From Burkholderiales bacterium (lineage in GTDB: Bacteria > Pseudomonadota > Gammaproteobacteria > Burkholderiales > Nitrosomonadaceae): a stretch of DNA of 64,000 nucleotides. The DNA lies in assembly GCA_024235755.1 (NCBI GenBank), contig JACKLV010000017.1:8660-72659 (forward strand). Reading direction: 5' to 3'. Each line of letters starts with the position of its first letter. Position 1 is the stretch's first letter. Shown here one piece after another: positions 45,451 through 54,514 of this stretch. The notes beneath the pieces were generated by a model. The model was not told the DNA's origin, did not search any database, and saw nothing but the letters and a program-made list of their open reading frames with translations. Made by a program: the position numbers and the translations under genes.

Positions 45451-45713
45451 TTAAACAGGAAGAATTTGAACACCGGTATTTGCGCCTGCACTTCGCAACC
45501 GCTTGTCGTTAATAGACAACGGCAGGCTGCGTCTAATTGCAAGTTCCAAATAAATAGCATCATAGGTGGTCAGACAATCAATTCAAGATGCCATAAGGAC
45601 GGGACTAACGCCCCCTCATCCCTGACACGTTCCAACAAGGAATCGCAAATTTCGGATGCTTCATCTTCAAAACACCAATCCGCTATCGAGCAATCAAGCA
45701 CAAATCCGGTCAT
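45451..45713 (-). pseudogene. VapC-like PIN-domain toxin, internally deleted
   Basis: The gene begins at 45713 with MTGFVLDCSIADWCFEDEAS and DSLLERVRDEGALVPSLWHLE, a clear PIN-domain N-terminus with the first catalytic Asp. It then jumps, in another frame, to TTYDAIYLELAIRRSLPLS (the late catalytic Asp) and ends GVQILPV at 45451. Roughly half of the domain, about 60 residues, is missing, so the toxin is dead. The start overlaps the antitoxin stop by four bases (ATGA). Confidence 0.85.
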
Positions 45714-45961
45714 CTACGACCTTGATCACGAAGTTCTTGCCACGATAAACCGTTAAGATAGCAGCCTTTTCGAAGCTCTTTTAATTTTGCAATCACGCGG
45801 TCAGCTTGAGAGCGGTCAGCCACCTCGACAGGAACAAGCCTCGCCAAGGGTTTTCCATGACGGGTAATGACGATTTCTTCTCCCTGGGCTACACGTTCGA
45901 GCAAGGAGGACAGATGGGTCTTGGCTTCAAAAGCGCCTATAGTAATCATATTCACACTCAT
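45710..45961 (-). CDS. Phd/YefM-family antitoxin
   Basis: An 83-residue antitoxin. The N-terminus MITIGAFEAKTHLSSLLERVAQGEEIVITRHGKPLARLVP is the standard Phd/YefM DNA-binding fold. The C-terminal part would bind a PIN toxin. In the family it represses its own operon. Its partner is deleted, so it may now be selectively neutral or serve as a repressor only. Confidence 0.9.
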   Translation of the reverse strand: MSVNMITIGAFEAKTHLSSLLERVAQGEEIVITRHGKPLARLVPVEVADRSQADRVIAKLKELRKGCYLNGLSWQELRDQGRR

Positions 45962-46241
45962 CGTTCCGGTTTAAATTTAAAACCAGTTTATCATGCCGTC
46001 CTGTTTCTGCGTTTTTGTTCTGTTAACCACGACATCATTCAATATATATGCTTACAAAAAGAGGCCATCAAACCGTTCTTCCCAAAATTCGGAATCAAAA
46101 CAATACTTGCCTTCCTGTCTGATGTACATGTAAAATCTACGGTTACCACAAAATCAGCATTTGTTGTGAATGTGTGGATTAATGAGAAAAATTCGGTTTT
46201 AAGTTTAAAGCCTTAAGGCAAACGCTAACAGACAAAAAATT

Positions 46242-46517
46242 ATGGTCATAATACGATTGGCACGCGGTGGTGCAAAAAAACGTCCTTTTTATAATATGGT
46301 TGTCGCTAATTCGTTACGCGCGCGTGACGGCAGGTTTATCGAACGTGTCGGTTTTTACAACCCAAGAGCAACGGGCGGCGAAGAAACCTTGCGCATTTAT
46401 CTGGATCGGGTCGACTACTGGCAATCCAAAGGCGCACAAGTGTCCAGTACTGTAAAACGATTATTGAAACAATTTGCTGCAGCAAACAAGGAAGTATCCG
46501 CAGATAACGCATCGTAA
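46242..46517 (+). CDS. rpsP: 30S ribosomal protein S16
   Basis: A 91-residue protein of the small subunit. MVIIRLARGGAKKRPFYNMVVANS and RDGRFIERVGFYNPR are the S16 signatures. It opens the rpsP-rimM-trmD-rplS operon, the usual proteobacterial order. Confidence 0.97.
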   Translation: MVIIRLARGGAKKRPFYNMVVANSLRARDGRFIERVGFYNPRATGGEETLRIYLDRVDYWQSKGAQVSSTVKRLLKQFAAANKEVSADNAS

Positions 46518-46533
46518 CCAACACAAAGCGCCC

Positions 46534-47076
46534 ATGATAATCATGGGGCATGTCGTCAATGCGTTTGGCATTCAGGGTTGGATAAGAGTTTATCCCTACA
46601 CGGAAACTGTCGACGGGCTGCTTGATTACCCGTCGTGGTGGCTCGGCAGAGACGAAACTGAAGCAGCCGGTGAAACCAATGGCGGCGATTGGGTTGAGAA
46701 GCAGGTTATATCCGGGCGCATCAACGGAACGACGCTGGATGCCAAATTAAAAGGATGCAATAACCGCGATCAGGCGCTGCAGCTCAAAGGATTGAAAATC
46801 GCGGTTCCGCGGGAATACCTGCCTGATTTGCCCGATAATGGCGAAGCAGGTTATTACTGGTCGGATTTGGTGGGCGCCGAGGTTGTTAATCTGGATGGCA
46901 TTAAACTGGGCACGGTGGCAGGGCTGTTTGAAACCGGTGCAAACGATGTATTGCGAGTACGAGGCACTGCGCCAGACGCAAAAGAATTGCTGATTCCGTT
47001 TATTGAAACGACGGTGATAAAAAAAGTAGACTTAACGCACCGCAAAATTCTTGTTGATTGGGAATCTGACTATTAG
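46534..47076 (+). CDS. rimM: Ribosome maturation factor RimM
   Basis: A 180-residue factor for 30S head assembly that binds S19. GHVVNAFGIQGWIRVYPYTE begins the N-terminal barrel and YYWSDLVGAEVVN begins the PRC-like C-terminal barrel. The ATG at 46534 is used, 16 bases after rpsP; a second ATG follows three codons on. Confidence 0.94.
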   Translation: MIIMGHVVNAFGIQGWIRVYPYTETVDGLLDYPSWWLGRDETEAAGETNGGDWVEKQVISGRINGTTLDAKLKGCNNRDQALQLKGLKIAVPREYLPDLPDNGEAGYYWSDLVGAEVVNLDGIKLGTVAGLFETGANDVLRVRGTAPDAKELLIPFIETTVIKKVDLTHRKILVDWESDY

Positions 47077-47098
47077 CGCGGACTATTGAGGTATATGT

Positions 47099-47869
47099 AT
47101 GCCTTATGAATGTGATGTAGTCACATTGTTTCCGGAGATGTTTGATGCCATCACGCACTATGGCGTGACCGGAAGGGCAAGCAGAAACAGTATTTTCCGG
47201 CTGAAAATCTGGAACCCGCGAGATTTCAGCGAAAACAACCACCGAACGGTTGACGACAGTCCGTATGGCGGCGGGCCAGGAATGGTCATGATGGCAAAAC
47301 CGCTTGAAGAAGCCATCATCAGCGCCCGGCAACGGCAACAGTCGCTTGGGATTGAAAAAACGGAGGTCATTTATCTGACGCCGCAGGGACGGCGGCTTGA
47401 CCACCATGAAGCAAAGCGGTTGAGTCTTTCGCCCGGTATTATTTTACTGTGCGGGCGTTACGAGGGGATTGACGAACGCGTCATTAACCGCCAGGTGGAT
47501 ACGGAAATTTCCATAGGCGATTATGTGTTATCGGGCGGCGAATTGGCCGCTATGGTTGTCATAGACAGCGTTGTCAGACTGATTCCGGGCACACTGGGCG
47601 ATCCTGAATCGGCGGCTCAGGAATCATTTGTAAACGGGCTTTTGGATTACCCGCATTACACACGCCCTGAGCAATATTGCGACAGCAGCGTGCCGGAAGT
47701 TTTATTATCAGGCAATCATGCGCTTATCCGCCGCTGGCGCCTGCAGCAGGCTTTGGGGAAAACCTGGCTGAAACGCCCGGACTTGCTTGAACTGAAAGAA
47801 AAAACGGGAATAACGGAAGAAGAGAAAACGCTTCTGGAAGAATTTAAAAAAACCTGCAAGATCAAATAA
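47099..47869 (+). CDS. trmD: tRNA (guanine37-N1)-methyltransferase
   Basis: A 256-residue SPOUT methyltransferase modifying G37 of tRNAs. The knot motifs YLTPQGRRLDH, LLCGRYEGIDER and IGDYVLSGGELAAMVVIDS are complete, and DDSPYGGGPGMVM is present. It is a dimeric SAM enzyme. It follows rimM by 22 bases. Confidence 0.97.
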   Translation: MPYECDVVTLFPEMFDAITHYGVTGRASRNSIFRLKIWNPRDFSENNHRTVDDSPYGGGPGMVMMAKPLEEAIISARQRQQSLGIEKTEVIYLTPQGRRLDHHEAKRLSLSPGIILLCGRYEGIDERVINRQVDTEISIGDYVLSGGELAAMVVIDSVVRLIPGTLGDPESAAQESFVNGLLDYPHYTRPEQYCDSSVPEVLLSGNHALIRRWRLQQALGKTWLKRPDLLELKEKTGITEEEKTLLEEFKKTCKIK

Positions 47870-47895
47870 ATATTTTTGCTTTGAAGGAAACTATC

Positions 47896-48270
47896 ATGAA
47901 CATTATCGATCAATTGGAAGCTGAAGAAATCAGTCGCTTGAACAAGGAAATACCCAGCTTTGCGCCCGGCGATACGGTGGTTGTTAACGTCAACGTGGTC
48001 GAGGGTGACCGCAAACGGGTACAGGCCTACGAAGGTGTTGTGATTGCAAAACGCAACCGCGGCCTGAATTCAGCGTTTACCGTGCGCAAGATTTCCAGCG
48101 GCGAAGGCGTTGAACGGACTTTCCAGACTTACTCACCGCTGATCGCAAGCATCGAAATCAAGCGCCGGGGTGATGTCCGCCGAGCAAAACTTTACTATTT
48201 AAGAGAACGTTCGGGCAAATCCGCGCGCATTCGCGAGAAACTGCCAGCCCGCGTCAACAAACAGCTTTAA
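47896..48270 (+). CDS. rplS: 50S ribosomal protein L19
   Basis: A 124-residue large-subunit protein. MNIIDQLEAEEISRLNKEIP, FAPGDTVVVNVNV and EGVVIAKRNRGLNSAFTVRK are L19 hallmarks. AAGGAAA precedes the ATG at 47896; the frame reaches back to a TTG at 47881 which lies in the leader. It is the last gene of the operon, followed by a strong terminator. Confidence 0.97.
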   Translation: MNIIDQLEAEEISRLNKEIPSFAPGDTVVVNVNVVEGDRKRVQAYEGVVIAKRNRGLNSAFTVRKISSGEGVERTFQTYSPLIASIEIKRRGDVRRAKLYYLRERSGKSARIREKLPARVNKQL

Positions 48271-48416
48271 TATTTATTTGACGGGCACTGGGTTCAGAAT
48301 ACCCAGCCGCCAATTCAGTCCGAAAGTCCGAAATCAATTCAATCGATTCGGATTATTTGATTTGGTGTTGCTTGCCGCCTGTGGCCATCGCCAACTGAAA
48401 GCGGTACTTTTACTGT

Positions 48417-48457
48417 AAAAAAAACCGCATATGAACAATGGCATATGCGGTTTTTTT
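48417..48457. terminator. Bidirectional intrinsic terminator
   Basis: AAACCGCATATG (from about 48422) pairs with CATATGCGGTTT, with an eight-base loop and A- and T-runs on both outer sides. It ends the rplS operon and, on the other strand, the ArsC-like gene. Confidence 0.93.
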
Positions 48458-48478
48458 GTATCTAACGTAGCATGTCAA

Positions 48479-48826
48479 CTACAGCAAATCCCTAACGTTC
48501 TCAGGTGGGCGGCATATTTTGGCTTTGTCGCCCCGCACGACGATAGGACGCTGCATTAAATCTGGGTTATCGACCATACGCTGGATCAACGCATCTTCCG
48601 AGATCGTATTCAAGTCCAGATCGCGCGCTGCGGATTCATCCTTGCGCAACACGTCGCGCGCAGACAACCCAAGTTTATTAATTAATTCACGCAATTTATC
48701 GACAGTCAGCGGTGTTTCGTAATAATTGACGGATTCATAATTCTGACCGCTCTCATCAAGTATTGCCAATGTTCCCCGGCATTTACTGCATGTCGGTTTT
48801 TGATAAATGGTAATCTTGTCGCTCAT
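48479..48826 (-). CDS. ArsC/Spx-family thioredoxin-fold protein (arsenate reductase-like)
   Basis: A 115-residue protein. ITIYQKPTCSKCRGTLAIL holds the CxxC redox site (about residues 12-15), and the C-terminal NPDLMQRPIVVRGDKAKICRP matches the Arg-containing end of ArsC (glutaredoxin type). The group includes true arsenate reductases and YffB-like proteins of unknown role; no other ars gene is near, so arsenate as the substrate is uncertain. The ATG at 48826 is chosen as the family start. Confidence 0.88.
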   Translation of the reverse strand: MSDKITIYQKPTCSKCRGTLAILDESGQNYESVNYYETPLTVDKLRELINKLGLSARDVLRKDESAARDLDLNTISEDALIQRMVDNPDLMQRPIVVRGDKAKICRPPENVRDLL

Positions 48827-48960
48827 ACTACCTGCTTTCCCTCTATACAATACAAACCATGCCGCGGAAAGCCGCTGATGACTGCCGCAGCACAGGCATA
48901 CACAAACTCAACCCAATCGAATCTATACCTTAAACTGACACACACAAACCAATCATTCGC

Positions 48961-49488
48961 CTATTTGACGCCGCATGCGTCGGAAATCGCCTTGTGCGCA
49001 GCTGATGACCCTGTCAAACCGAATGTATCCGTGGTCTGCGTACCGCGCGATGAAACACCTTGAACCACCATGTTACTGCCACGCCTGATCGCCTCGGCCA
49101 GCTGGTTATCGGTTCCCTGATCCGGCGCCCACGCCGAATCATCCTGGGTAAACAGCTTAAAGGTCTGATTATTGACTTTGACGGTCACTTCACTGCCCGT
49201 CTTATACGTATAACCGGCTATATAGCTGAATACATTCTTGCTTCCTTCAGCAGGACGATGTGTTACCAGTGCAAAAATATCACCGCGCTTTGTATAGTCG
49301 CCTTGATCTTTTTTGGGCTGGCTGACCATATAACAAACCTTGCCGTTATTTTCCATAAACGTATACGCTGTCCAGTCTCCATGCTGTCCAAGTAATGTGG
49401 GCTCCGATGCCTGCACTGAACCAGCCGCGTTAATCAGAAAAACCGTAGCCGTCGTAAAAAATAGCCTGAGCAATTGTCGATACTTCAT
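48961..49488 (-). CDS. IalB-family exported protein
   Basis: A 175-residue periplasmic protein of the invasion-associated locus B type. It has a signal peptide from the ATG at 49488 (cut near VQA-S). The mature part reads GDWTAYTFMENNGKVCYMVSQPKK, then FALVTHRPAEGSKNVFSYIAGY and VQGVSSRGTQTTDTFGLTGSSAA, which fit the IalB family, and ends ISDACGVK with a C-terminal Cys. The function outside Bartonella is unknown. Confidence 0.9.
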   Translation of the reverse strand: MKYRQLLRLFFTTATVFLINAAGSVQASEPTLLGQHGDWTAYTFMENNGKVCYMVSQPKKDQGDYTKRGDIFALVTHRPAEGSKNVFSYIAGYTYKTGSEVTVKVNNQTFKLFTQDDSAWAPDQGTDNQLAEAIRRGSNMVVQGVSSRGTQTTDTFGLTGSSAAHKAISDACGVK

Positions 49489-49588
49489 AATGAAAAACCT
49501 TGAGATTGATAAAATACCAAGCTTCCAGTCAGTTAAACTGAATCCTTGAAAAGCGCACCGGTTCAACTGAACCGGCTGATTATGCAAC

Positions 49589-49846
49589 TTAGGCGCAACC
49601 TTCCATTTTGTATATATAGTAACCATCCTTATTAATGGCGTCAGTTACTTCCGGCGGGGCGCTCTGGCTATGACAAAAGCTGCATTCCTTACTGGTGACT
49701 ACCGCGTCTTCTTCACCGATGGATGTCAGCCATTCTTTTGCATAATCAATGGCTTTTTGATCATCTTTCACTGCTGTAAAAACATCAAAATGCATAATAT
49801 GTCCGTCTTTAGCTTTCACATAGGTATCATAAACATGAATCTGCAT
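49589..49846 (-). CDS. DUF2024-family protein
   Basis: An 85-residue protein with VYDTYVKAKDGHIMHFDVFTA, EDAVVTSKECSFCHSQ (two Cys) and DGYYIYKMEGC at the end, matching DUF2024. Its role is unknown. It is a single gene, minus strand. Confidence 0.88.
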   Translation of the reverse strand: MQIHVYDTYVKAKDGHIMHFDVFTAVKDDQKAIDYAKEWLTSIGEEDAVVTSKECSFCHSQSAPPEVTDAINKDGYYIYKMEGCA

Positions 49847-50103
49847 AGTTTTCCTTAGTCGTTGAGATTGAATACAAACTACTACAAAGCCGCATCAGAT
49901 TGAAGTAAATGCCGCTTTACGTTTCCAAACGGTGATAACTATAACAATTTATCCGGCAAACCGCCATGATAATGACCGGATTTACCTGGAATTAATGAAA
50001 AATAAAAAACGGGCTCGGAATACACAATAAAGACGAAATACCCCAATTTATTTAACAGGTTATCCGTTGATCTGGGTGCATTGGAGTATTTTTCAGCAAC
50101 CGG

Positions 50104-50793
50104 CTAAACAGGTTTCCTGCGCGCAATCACAACGCCATCCCGCGTTGGGTTGATAAACGCATCAAACTCCGGGTCGTCGAAAATCATTCGATTATGCTCG
50201 ACAATGGCCTCAGTCCAGCCCAAGGCGATATCGGTATAGGTTTCAGCAGCCACACGGCCATGCCACAACACATTATCCGCAATATACAACCCGCCAGGAC
50301 GGACACGTTCACGCGCCATTTTCCAAACCTCGGGATACCACCCTTTATCGACATCGTTATAACAGATATCGAAATCCCCCTCGGTCTGCGCAAAAATATC
50401 CTGCGCCATACCCACATTGAATTCTATCCGGTTCCATAATTCCGCAGCCGTCAAATATTGCTCGGCACGGTCTCTGTTTTCGCTGTTACCGTCACTGCAC
50501 ACGACCCGGCCATTTTCTCCGACAGCACGCGCAAACCAGTATGCAGAATAACCATAGCCGCTGCCAAACTCAAATACCCGCTTGGCGCCAATCATTCTGG
50601 CCTGCATTTCCAGAAAAATCCCGACAAGCCTGTTAATAATCGGAAATCGCTTCTGTTCGGCAAGTTTCTCCATTTCCAATAAAACAGGATGATCCGTGTT
50701 GTCAACCAGGCCACGCATATAGCCGTCTATCGCCGGATGCACCGGAATGATTACACCAGGATTGTCTGATGTTGGCGTCAGTATCTCAGCCAT
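50104..50793 (-). CDS. O-methyltransferase (family 3)
   Basis: A 229-residue SAM-dependent methyltransferase of the catechol/caffeoyl-CoA type. VFEFGSGYGYSAYWFARAV is motif I, VCSDGNSENRDRAEQYL and ICYNDVDKGWYPEVW give the acidic metal-binding residues, and GGLYIADNVLWHGRV is typical. The ATG at 50793 has AAAGGAGG upstream. It overlaps the O-antigen ligase stop by eight bases. The acceptor substrate is unknown, but the context suggests a surface-carbohydrate or small-molecule role. Confidence 0.92.
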   Translation of the reverse strand: MAEILTPTSDNPGVIIPVHPAIDGYMRGLVDNTDHPVLLEMEKLAEQKRFPIINRLVGIFLEMQARMIGAKRVFEFGSGYGYSAYWFARAVGENGRVVCSDGNSENRDRAEQYLTAAELWNRIEFNVGMAQDIFAQTEGDFDICYNDVDKGWYPEVWKMARERVRPGGLYIADNVLWHGRVAAETYTDIALGWTEAIVEHNRMIFDDPEFDAFINPTRDGVVIARRKPV

Positions 50794-52036
50794 TCTTGCC
50801 TCCTTTGATCGTTTCTTCAATTCCCGAATCTGGCTTTGATTTTACCCATCCTCCTGCAACACCTGTAACGCCAGAATTGTCCAGAGCCTCACGCCGCCAG
50901 CAAACAGCGATGGCCGTCAACACCAGCAGCAATACCGGAAGCCGGCCGAAAATCAAAAAGGTCTCCGTTAGTCCGGATAATACAATAAAGCTTATCACAC
51001 AGATACCCGGCAAAGTCAGACCGTTTTTTTTGAATGTTTGGAACCACGCCCACAGCAAAAAAAGGAACGACCCCAGACCCAGCGCACCCAGCTGCATGCC
51101 GATCTCTATCCAGTCATTGTGATAATGTGAAGTCTTTTGAAAAGCGGGTAAATCCCGGTACAAACCCTGCTTGTAATACACTACAGTTTGATCAAAAAAC
51201 TGTTCCGGCATTCCGGTACCCTGCCCCAGCAAAGGTTTTTGCGCAATACCGTAAAGTCCAACATCCCACAATGCAATACGGTAGCCGATACTGCTGTTGA
51301 AATACCCTTGCTGCATCCGCGTTATATCCGCTTCCGCCTGATCCAATCGTTCCTGAATCACCGGACTGGTATACGCAAACAGCAATATCACCAACAGTAT
51401 CGGCACCACCGCAGCTGCAAGCATACGCAAAGCGATTCTGAAATGCACTGTCAGCACGATCATCAATGTCAACAAAGTCGCCAGCAAAAATCCACGCGCG
51501 CTTTGATGAAACTGAAGATACAACAATACCAATGTACAGACTGCCAGACAAAGCCGGACTATCGTATTGCGGCAAAAACAGGCAAAACAGCAGGCCAGGA
51601 CGCAACCCACGCCGAGCATGGCTGAAAAAGTCAGATAGGACATGTTGAATGCGGGTATACCCTGCCTGTTTTCCACTCTCCACTCATACAGCCCGGTAAA
51701 CAGCACCAGGCAATATCCTGCGAACACGGCACCAATCACCCAGGGCAGTCTCTGCCGGTTCAACAACGCCAGAAATGGAACATAAACCAGCAACAGGAAA
51801 TATTTCGTCCATTTGTGCCGGCCTTCGAGGGGCGCCTCGCTCCAAAGCAGGCCTAACAACAAGATCGCGCATAACGCAAAAATCGCCTGAACCAGCGGTT
51901 CCGCGATCAACTGCCTGAATGTTGCCGCGCGGTCATCTATCAACCATGCCAACACTAAAAAAATGATCAGAAAACTATACAGGACGCTGAACCACAAACC
52001 CGCAGCAAAGCTGACAAGCGCAACCCTTATCAGCAT
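50786..52036 (-). CDS. O-antigen ligase-family protein (WaaL/Wzy_C)
   Basis: A 416-residue inner-membrane protein with about 11 helices. Its large periplasmic loop contains HQSARGFLLA and the region GYRIALWDVGLYGIAQKPLLGQG, then SHYHNDWIEIGMQLGALGLG; the His of HxDW and the Arg are typical of WaaL/O-antigen ligases. It would attach polymer to lipid A-core or glycosylate surface proteins. The frame extends 39 bases further to a GTG at 52075; the ATG at 52036 places the first helix at the start. Confidence 0.85.
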   Translation of the reverse strand: MLIRVALVSFAAGLWFSVLYSFLIIFLVLAWLIDDRAATFRQLIAEPLVQAIFALCAILLLGLLWSEAPLEGRHKWTKYFLLLVYVPFLALLNRQRLPWVIGAVFAGYCLVLFTGLYEWRVENRQGIPAFNMSYLTFSAMLGVGCVLACCFACFCRNTIVRLCLAVCTLVLLYLQFHQSARGFLLATLLTLMIVLTVHFRIALRMLAAAVVPILLVILLFAYTSPVIQERLDQAEADITRMQQGYFNSSIGYRIALWDVGLYGIAQKPLLGQGTGMPEQFFDQTVVYYKQGLYRDLPAFQKTSHYHNDWIEIGMQLGALGLGSFLFLLWAWFQTFKKNGLTLPGICVISFIVLSGLTETFLIFGRLPVLLLVLTAIAVCWRREALDNSGVTGVAGGWVKSKPDSGIEETIKGGKNG

Positions 52037-52108
52037 TTCCCGTTGATGTGGAATTAAATGTTGATGTCCCAGCACAGCCGTTCAGCCAACATACAAACAA
52101 TTTACCAA

Positions 52109-52870
52109 TCAAACCTTTTCAAAAATAAAACAGGTTTCTCCCCAGTTTTGAGTCGTTTTATGCTTGATCTCAAATCCTGCCGCATTCATCAGTCGAACTG
52201 CTTCTTCCTGCTCTTTTGCCGTACCCAGTTCGATGATGACGGATTTCAGTTGCGGATTGCTAAGCACTTTCACAGCGCCTTTTAAAATGGAAATCTCGAT
52301 ACCGTCCACATCGATTTTCATATAATTCGGATACGGAAAACCCCACAAGCTGCATAAATCATCCAGTGTGACCCCAAACATGCCTTGACTGTGTGTTGCT
52401 GGAATTTTCATGTTGCGAACATCTTCCTGGCCAAATTGGGAGCGATTCCCGCCGGGAATGAATTTGGGAATATAGAGTTTGGAGAATTCGGTTTTACCCG
52501 AAACGGCAACACAATATGCAGCTATATTATCTGCAAGATCGTTGATATAAATATTTTTATTAAGCGAATAATAATTGTTGCTTTGCGGCTCGAACGCAAA
52601 TATCTGAACGGATTTACCGTATTTTTTTGCCGGATACAATGAATACTGGCCGATATTTGCGCCAATATCGAAATAACAGGTATCCGGTTTGAACTGATCC
52701 AGCCAATCCAGCGTATCGGGTTCTTTGATGGAATAGCTCCTGGCCCGCTTGAACACTCGCCAGTGATCGACGGCAATCCGGATCGACAATCCTCGCACAG
52801 TGGTGCAGGTAAACCCGCCGAATAATTGATAAAACGCGACCACACAGTTTTTAAAGAAATTTACCAGCAT
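52109..52870 (-). CDS. FkbM-family methyltransferase
   Basis: A 253-residue SAM-dependent enzyme. CYFDIGANIGQYSLYPAKK is motif I, FAFEPQSNNYYSLNKN motif II, and YMKIDVDGIEISILKGAVKVL the acidic motif of FkbM methyltransferases, frequent in polysaccharide clusters. An N-terminal stretch of hydrophobic residues may be a membrane anchor. It lies 30-70 bases from its neighbours in the minus-strand surface-polysaccharide group. Confidence 0.9.
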   Translation of the reverse strand: MLVNFFKNCVVAFYQLFGGFTCTTVRGLSIRIAVDHWRVFKRARSYSIKEPDTLDWLDQFKPDTCYFDIGANIGQYSLYPAKKYGKSVQIFAFEPQSNNYYSLNKNIYINDLADNIAAYCVAVSGKTEFSKLYIPKFIPGGNRSQFGQEDVRNMKIPATHSQGMFGVTLDDLCSLWGFPYPNYMKIDVDGIEISILKGAVKVLSNPQLKSVIIELGTAKEQEEAVRLMNAAGFEIKHKTTQNWGETCFIFEKV

Positions 52871-52913
52871 CCGTATTCCCTCTTCAGCTAACTGAGTCCG
52901 CCTGCCGCTCGAT

Positions 52914-54179
52914 TTAACCGGCGGATTCTTCCAGCAATCCTACATACCGTTGCAGCACATCTTTATCCGGTACATCCAGCATCGCACTGAAAAAACGCTG
53001 ACGGTGTTCCTCAACATAAAAATTATCGCAGCCGCGCGTTAAAAAATGATCGATTTTTTCATATACATCATCGCGGCACCTCAGTTCCGTTTCGGGCAGG
53101 TAATACGCTACGGTCGAGCGTCCGGCAATCAGATAATCCGCGGCCAGCACGGGCTTCTTGGCTCTGACAGCTTCGAAAACGACCGAAGTCGCGAGGTCAA
53201 TGATAACATCCGCCCAGTCCATCAAATGCACCGAATGCGCGTCGTCATCGGCGATCCTGACATTTGGCAACTGTGTAATGGATTTGTCCTTGGTCAGCGA
53301 CTGTTTCCAGCCGCTGCGGGTATGCGGCTTGATAATAATTTCCGTTCCAGGAAACTCCGCAATGAGATGCACAACTTCAGCGACTTCCTCCCAAAACGTG
53401 GTGAAATTCGCTTTACGCAGAAACAGCACGACTTTCAGCCGGCTGTCTGAGCGCACTATCGGCGACGGCGGCAATATTTCCGGCAGTTTGGCCAACCATT
53501 CCTCGCAAAAGCGCGGCGAACCCAATACGGCAATTTTTTTCTCATCGAGAAATGGACGGAAACGCTTCGCACATAATTCATTCGGCACGACCAAACGATC
53601 AAAAACATCTGCGTTGGAAAACACGGTATCGGGACCGATCCGCCGTTCTCCCCTGCGGATCAACTGATTGACATGCGGACTGTCGCCATGCGGCAGCGAA
53701 ACCACGCTCAGCGCCCTGGCATGCGCCATTTCAATGAGGATATTGATCCATTCGATGCTGATGACAGAATTCCGTTCCACCCAGTCAAACGTAATCACGC
53801 CGCCGCGGGTATCTTCGAAGCAGTGCTGCAGCAACACCCCGGTCGCTCCGCGCCACAATTTTTCGCGACGCGACTGGTCGTAACGCTCCGCCATCCTCCG
53901 GGCGAACATCCCGAGTATGGGAATCCGTCTGACATTGCCGGTCAGCATATACATTTGCAAACGCCAGCGGATAAAACAGCGCCAGCCCAGCACTTCCCTG
54001 ATATGCGCGACGCGCACGCCGGAAAGCTGTTTTAGAAATTGAATGCGGTAATCGCGCCTAAATTTTGCCGAACCGATCAGCACCACATCGCATGAATGAC
54101 CCGATATAGCCCATTTGTAAATTACCGGTGTGATATGGTCAATATCGTTGTAATGACGAAGAAAAAAAAGGGCTTTCAT
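52914..54179 (-). CDS. GT-B-like protein of the surface-polysaccharide group
   Basis: A 421-residue soluble protein with two Rossmann-like halves. The C-terminal half has IIIKPHTRSGWKQ and WADVIIDLATSVVFEAVRAKKPVLAADY, the donor-binding pattern of CDP-glycerol glycerophosphotransferase and capsule glycosyltransferases. The N-terminal half has LFFLRHYNDIDHITPVIYKW. I take it as a glycosyl- or glycerophosphotransferase; the donor is unknown. It is divergent from the kdsB-like gene, 335 bases away. Confidence 0.65.
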   Translation of the reverse strand: MKALFFLRHYNDIDHITPVIYKWAISGHSCDVVLIGSAKFRRDYRIQFLKQLSGVRVAHIREVLGWRCFIRWRLQMYMLTGNVRRIPILGMFARRMAERYDQSRREKLWRGATGVLLQHCFEDTRGGVITFDWVERNSVISIEWINILIEMAHARALSVVSLPHGDSPHVNQLIRRGERRIGPDTVFSNADVFDRLVVPNELCAKRFRPFLDEKKIAVLGSPRFCEEWLAKLPEILPPSPIVRSDSRLKVVLFLRKANFTTFWEEVAEVVHLIAEFPGTEIIIKPHTRSGWKQSLTKDKSITQLPNVRIADDDAHSVHLMDWADVIIDLATSVVFEAVRAKKPVLAADYLIAGRSTVAYYLPETELRCRDDVYEKIDHFLTRGCDNFYVEEHRQRFFSAMLDVPDKDVLQRYVGLLEESAG

Positions 54180-54514
54180 CCCCTGAAAATGGCTGTCAAT
54201 GAATTAAGAAAGGAAATCACGCCTAATAATATTTGCAGATGAGAAATAACAGACGTCTCACGCATATCTCAGACCAACTATGAGAACAACCGGCCAGAGA
54301 AAACCGCACCAATTCTACACGCGCAACCTGATCTTTGCCACCAAACTGTCGCAATCCAGCAACTGTAAGCCTATACTTTCAGCATGAACTCCAGATTCAA
54401 AGGATTATATTTGCCCTGACCAGCAGAGAAATCGGATAATAACGTTTATATGCTATTAATCATTCAATTGAATATTCATCCAGTCAATAACACGATTACT
54501 ATCTACAAACACGC
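54180..54514. other. Divergent promoter region between two polysaccharide gene groups
   Basis: About 335 bases between the minus-strand GT group and the plus-strand kdsB-like operon. It must carry promoters in both directions. No palindrome or small ORF with a ribosome-binding site was seen. Confidence 0.45.
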
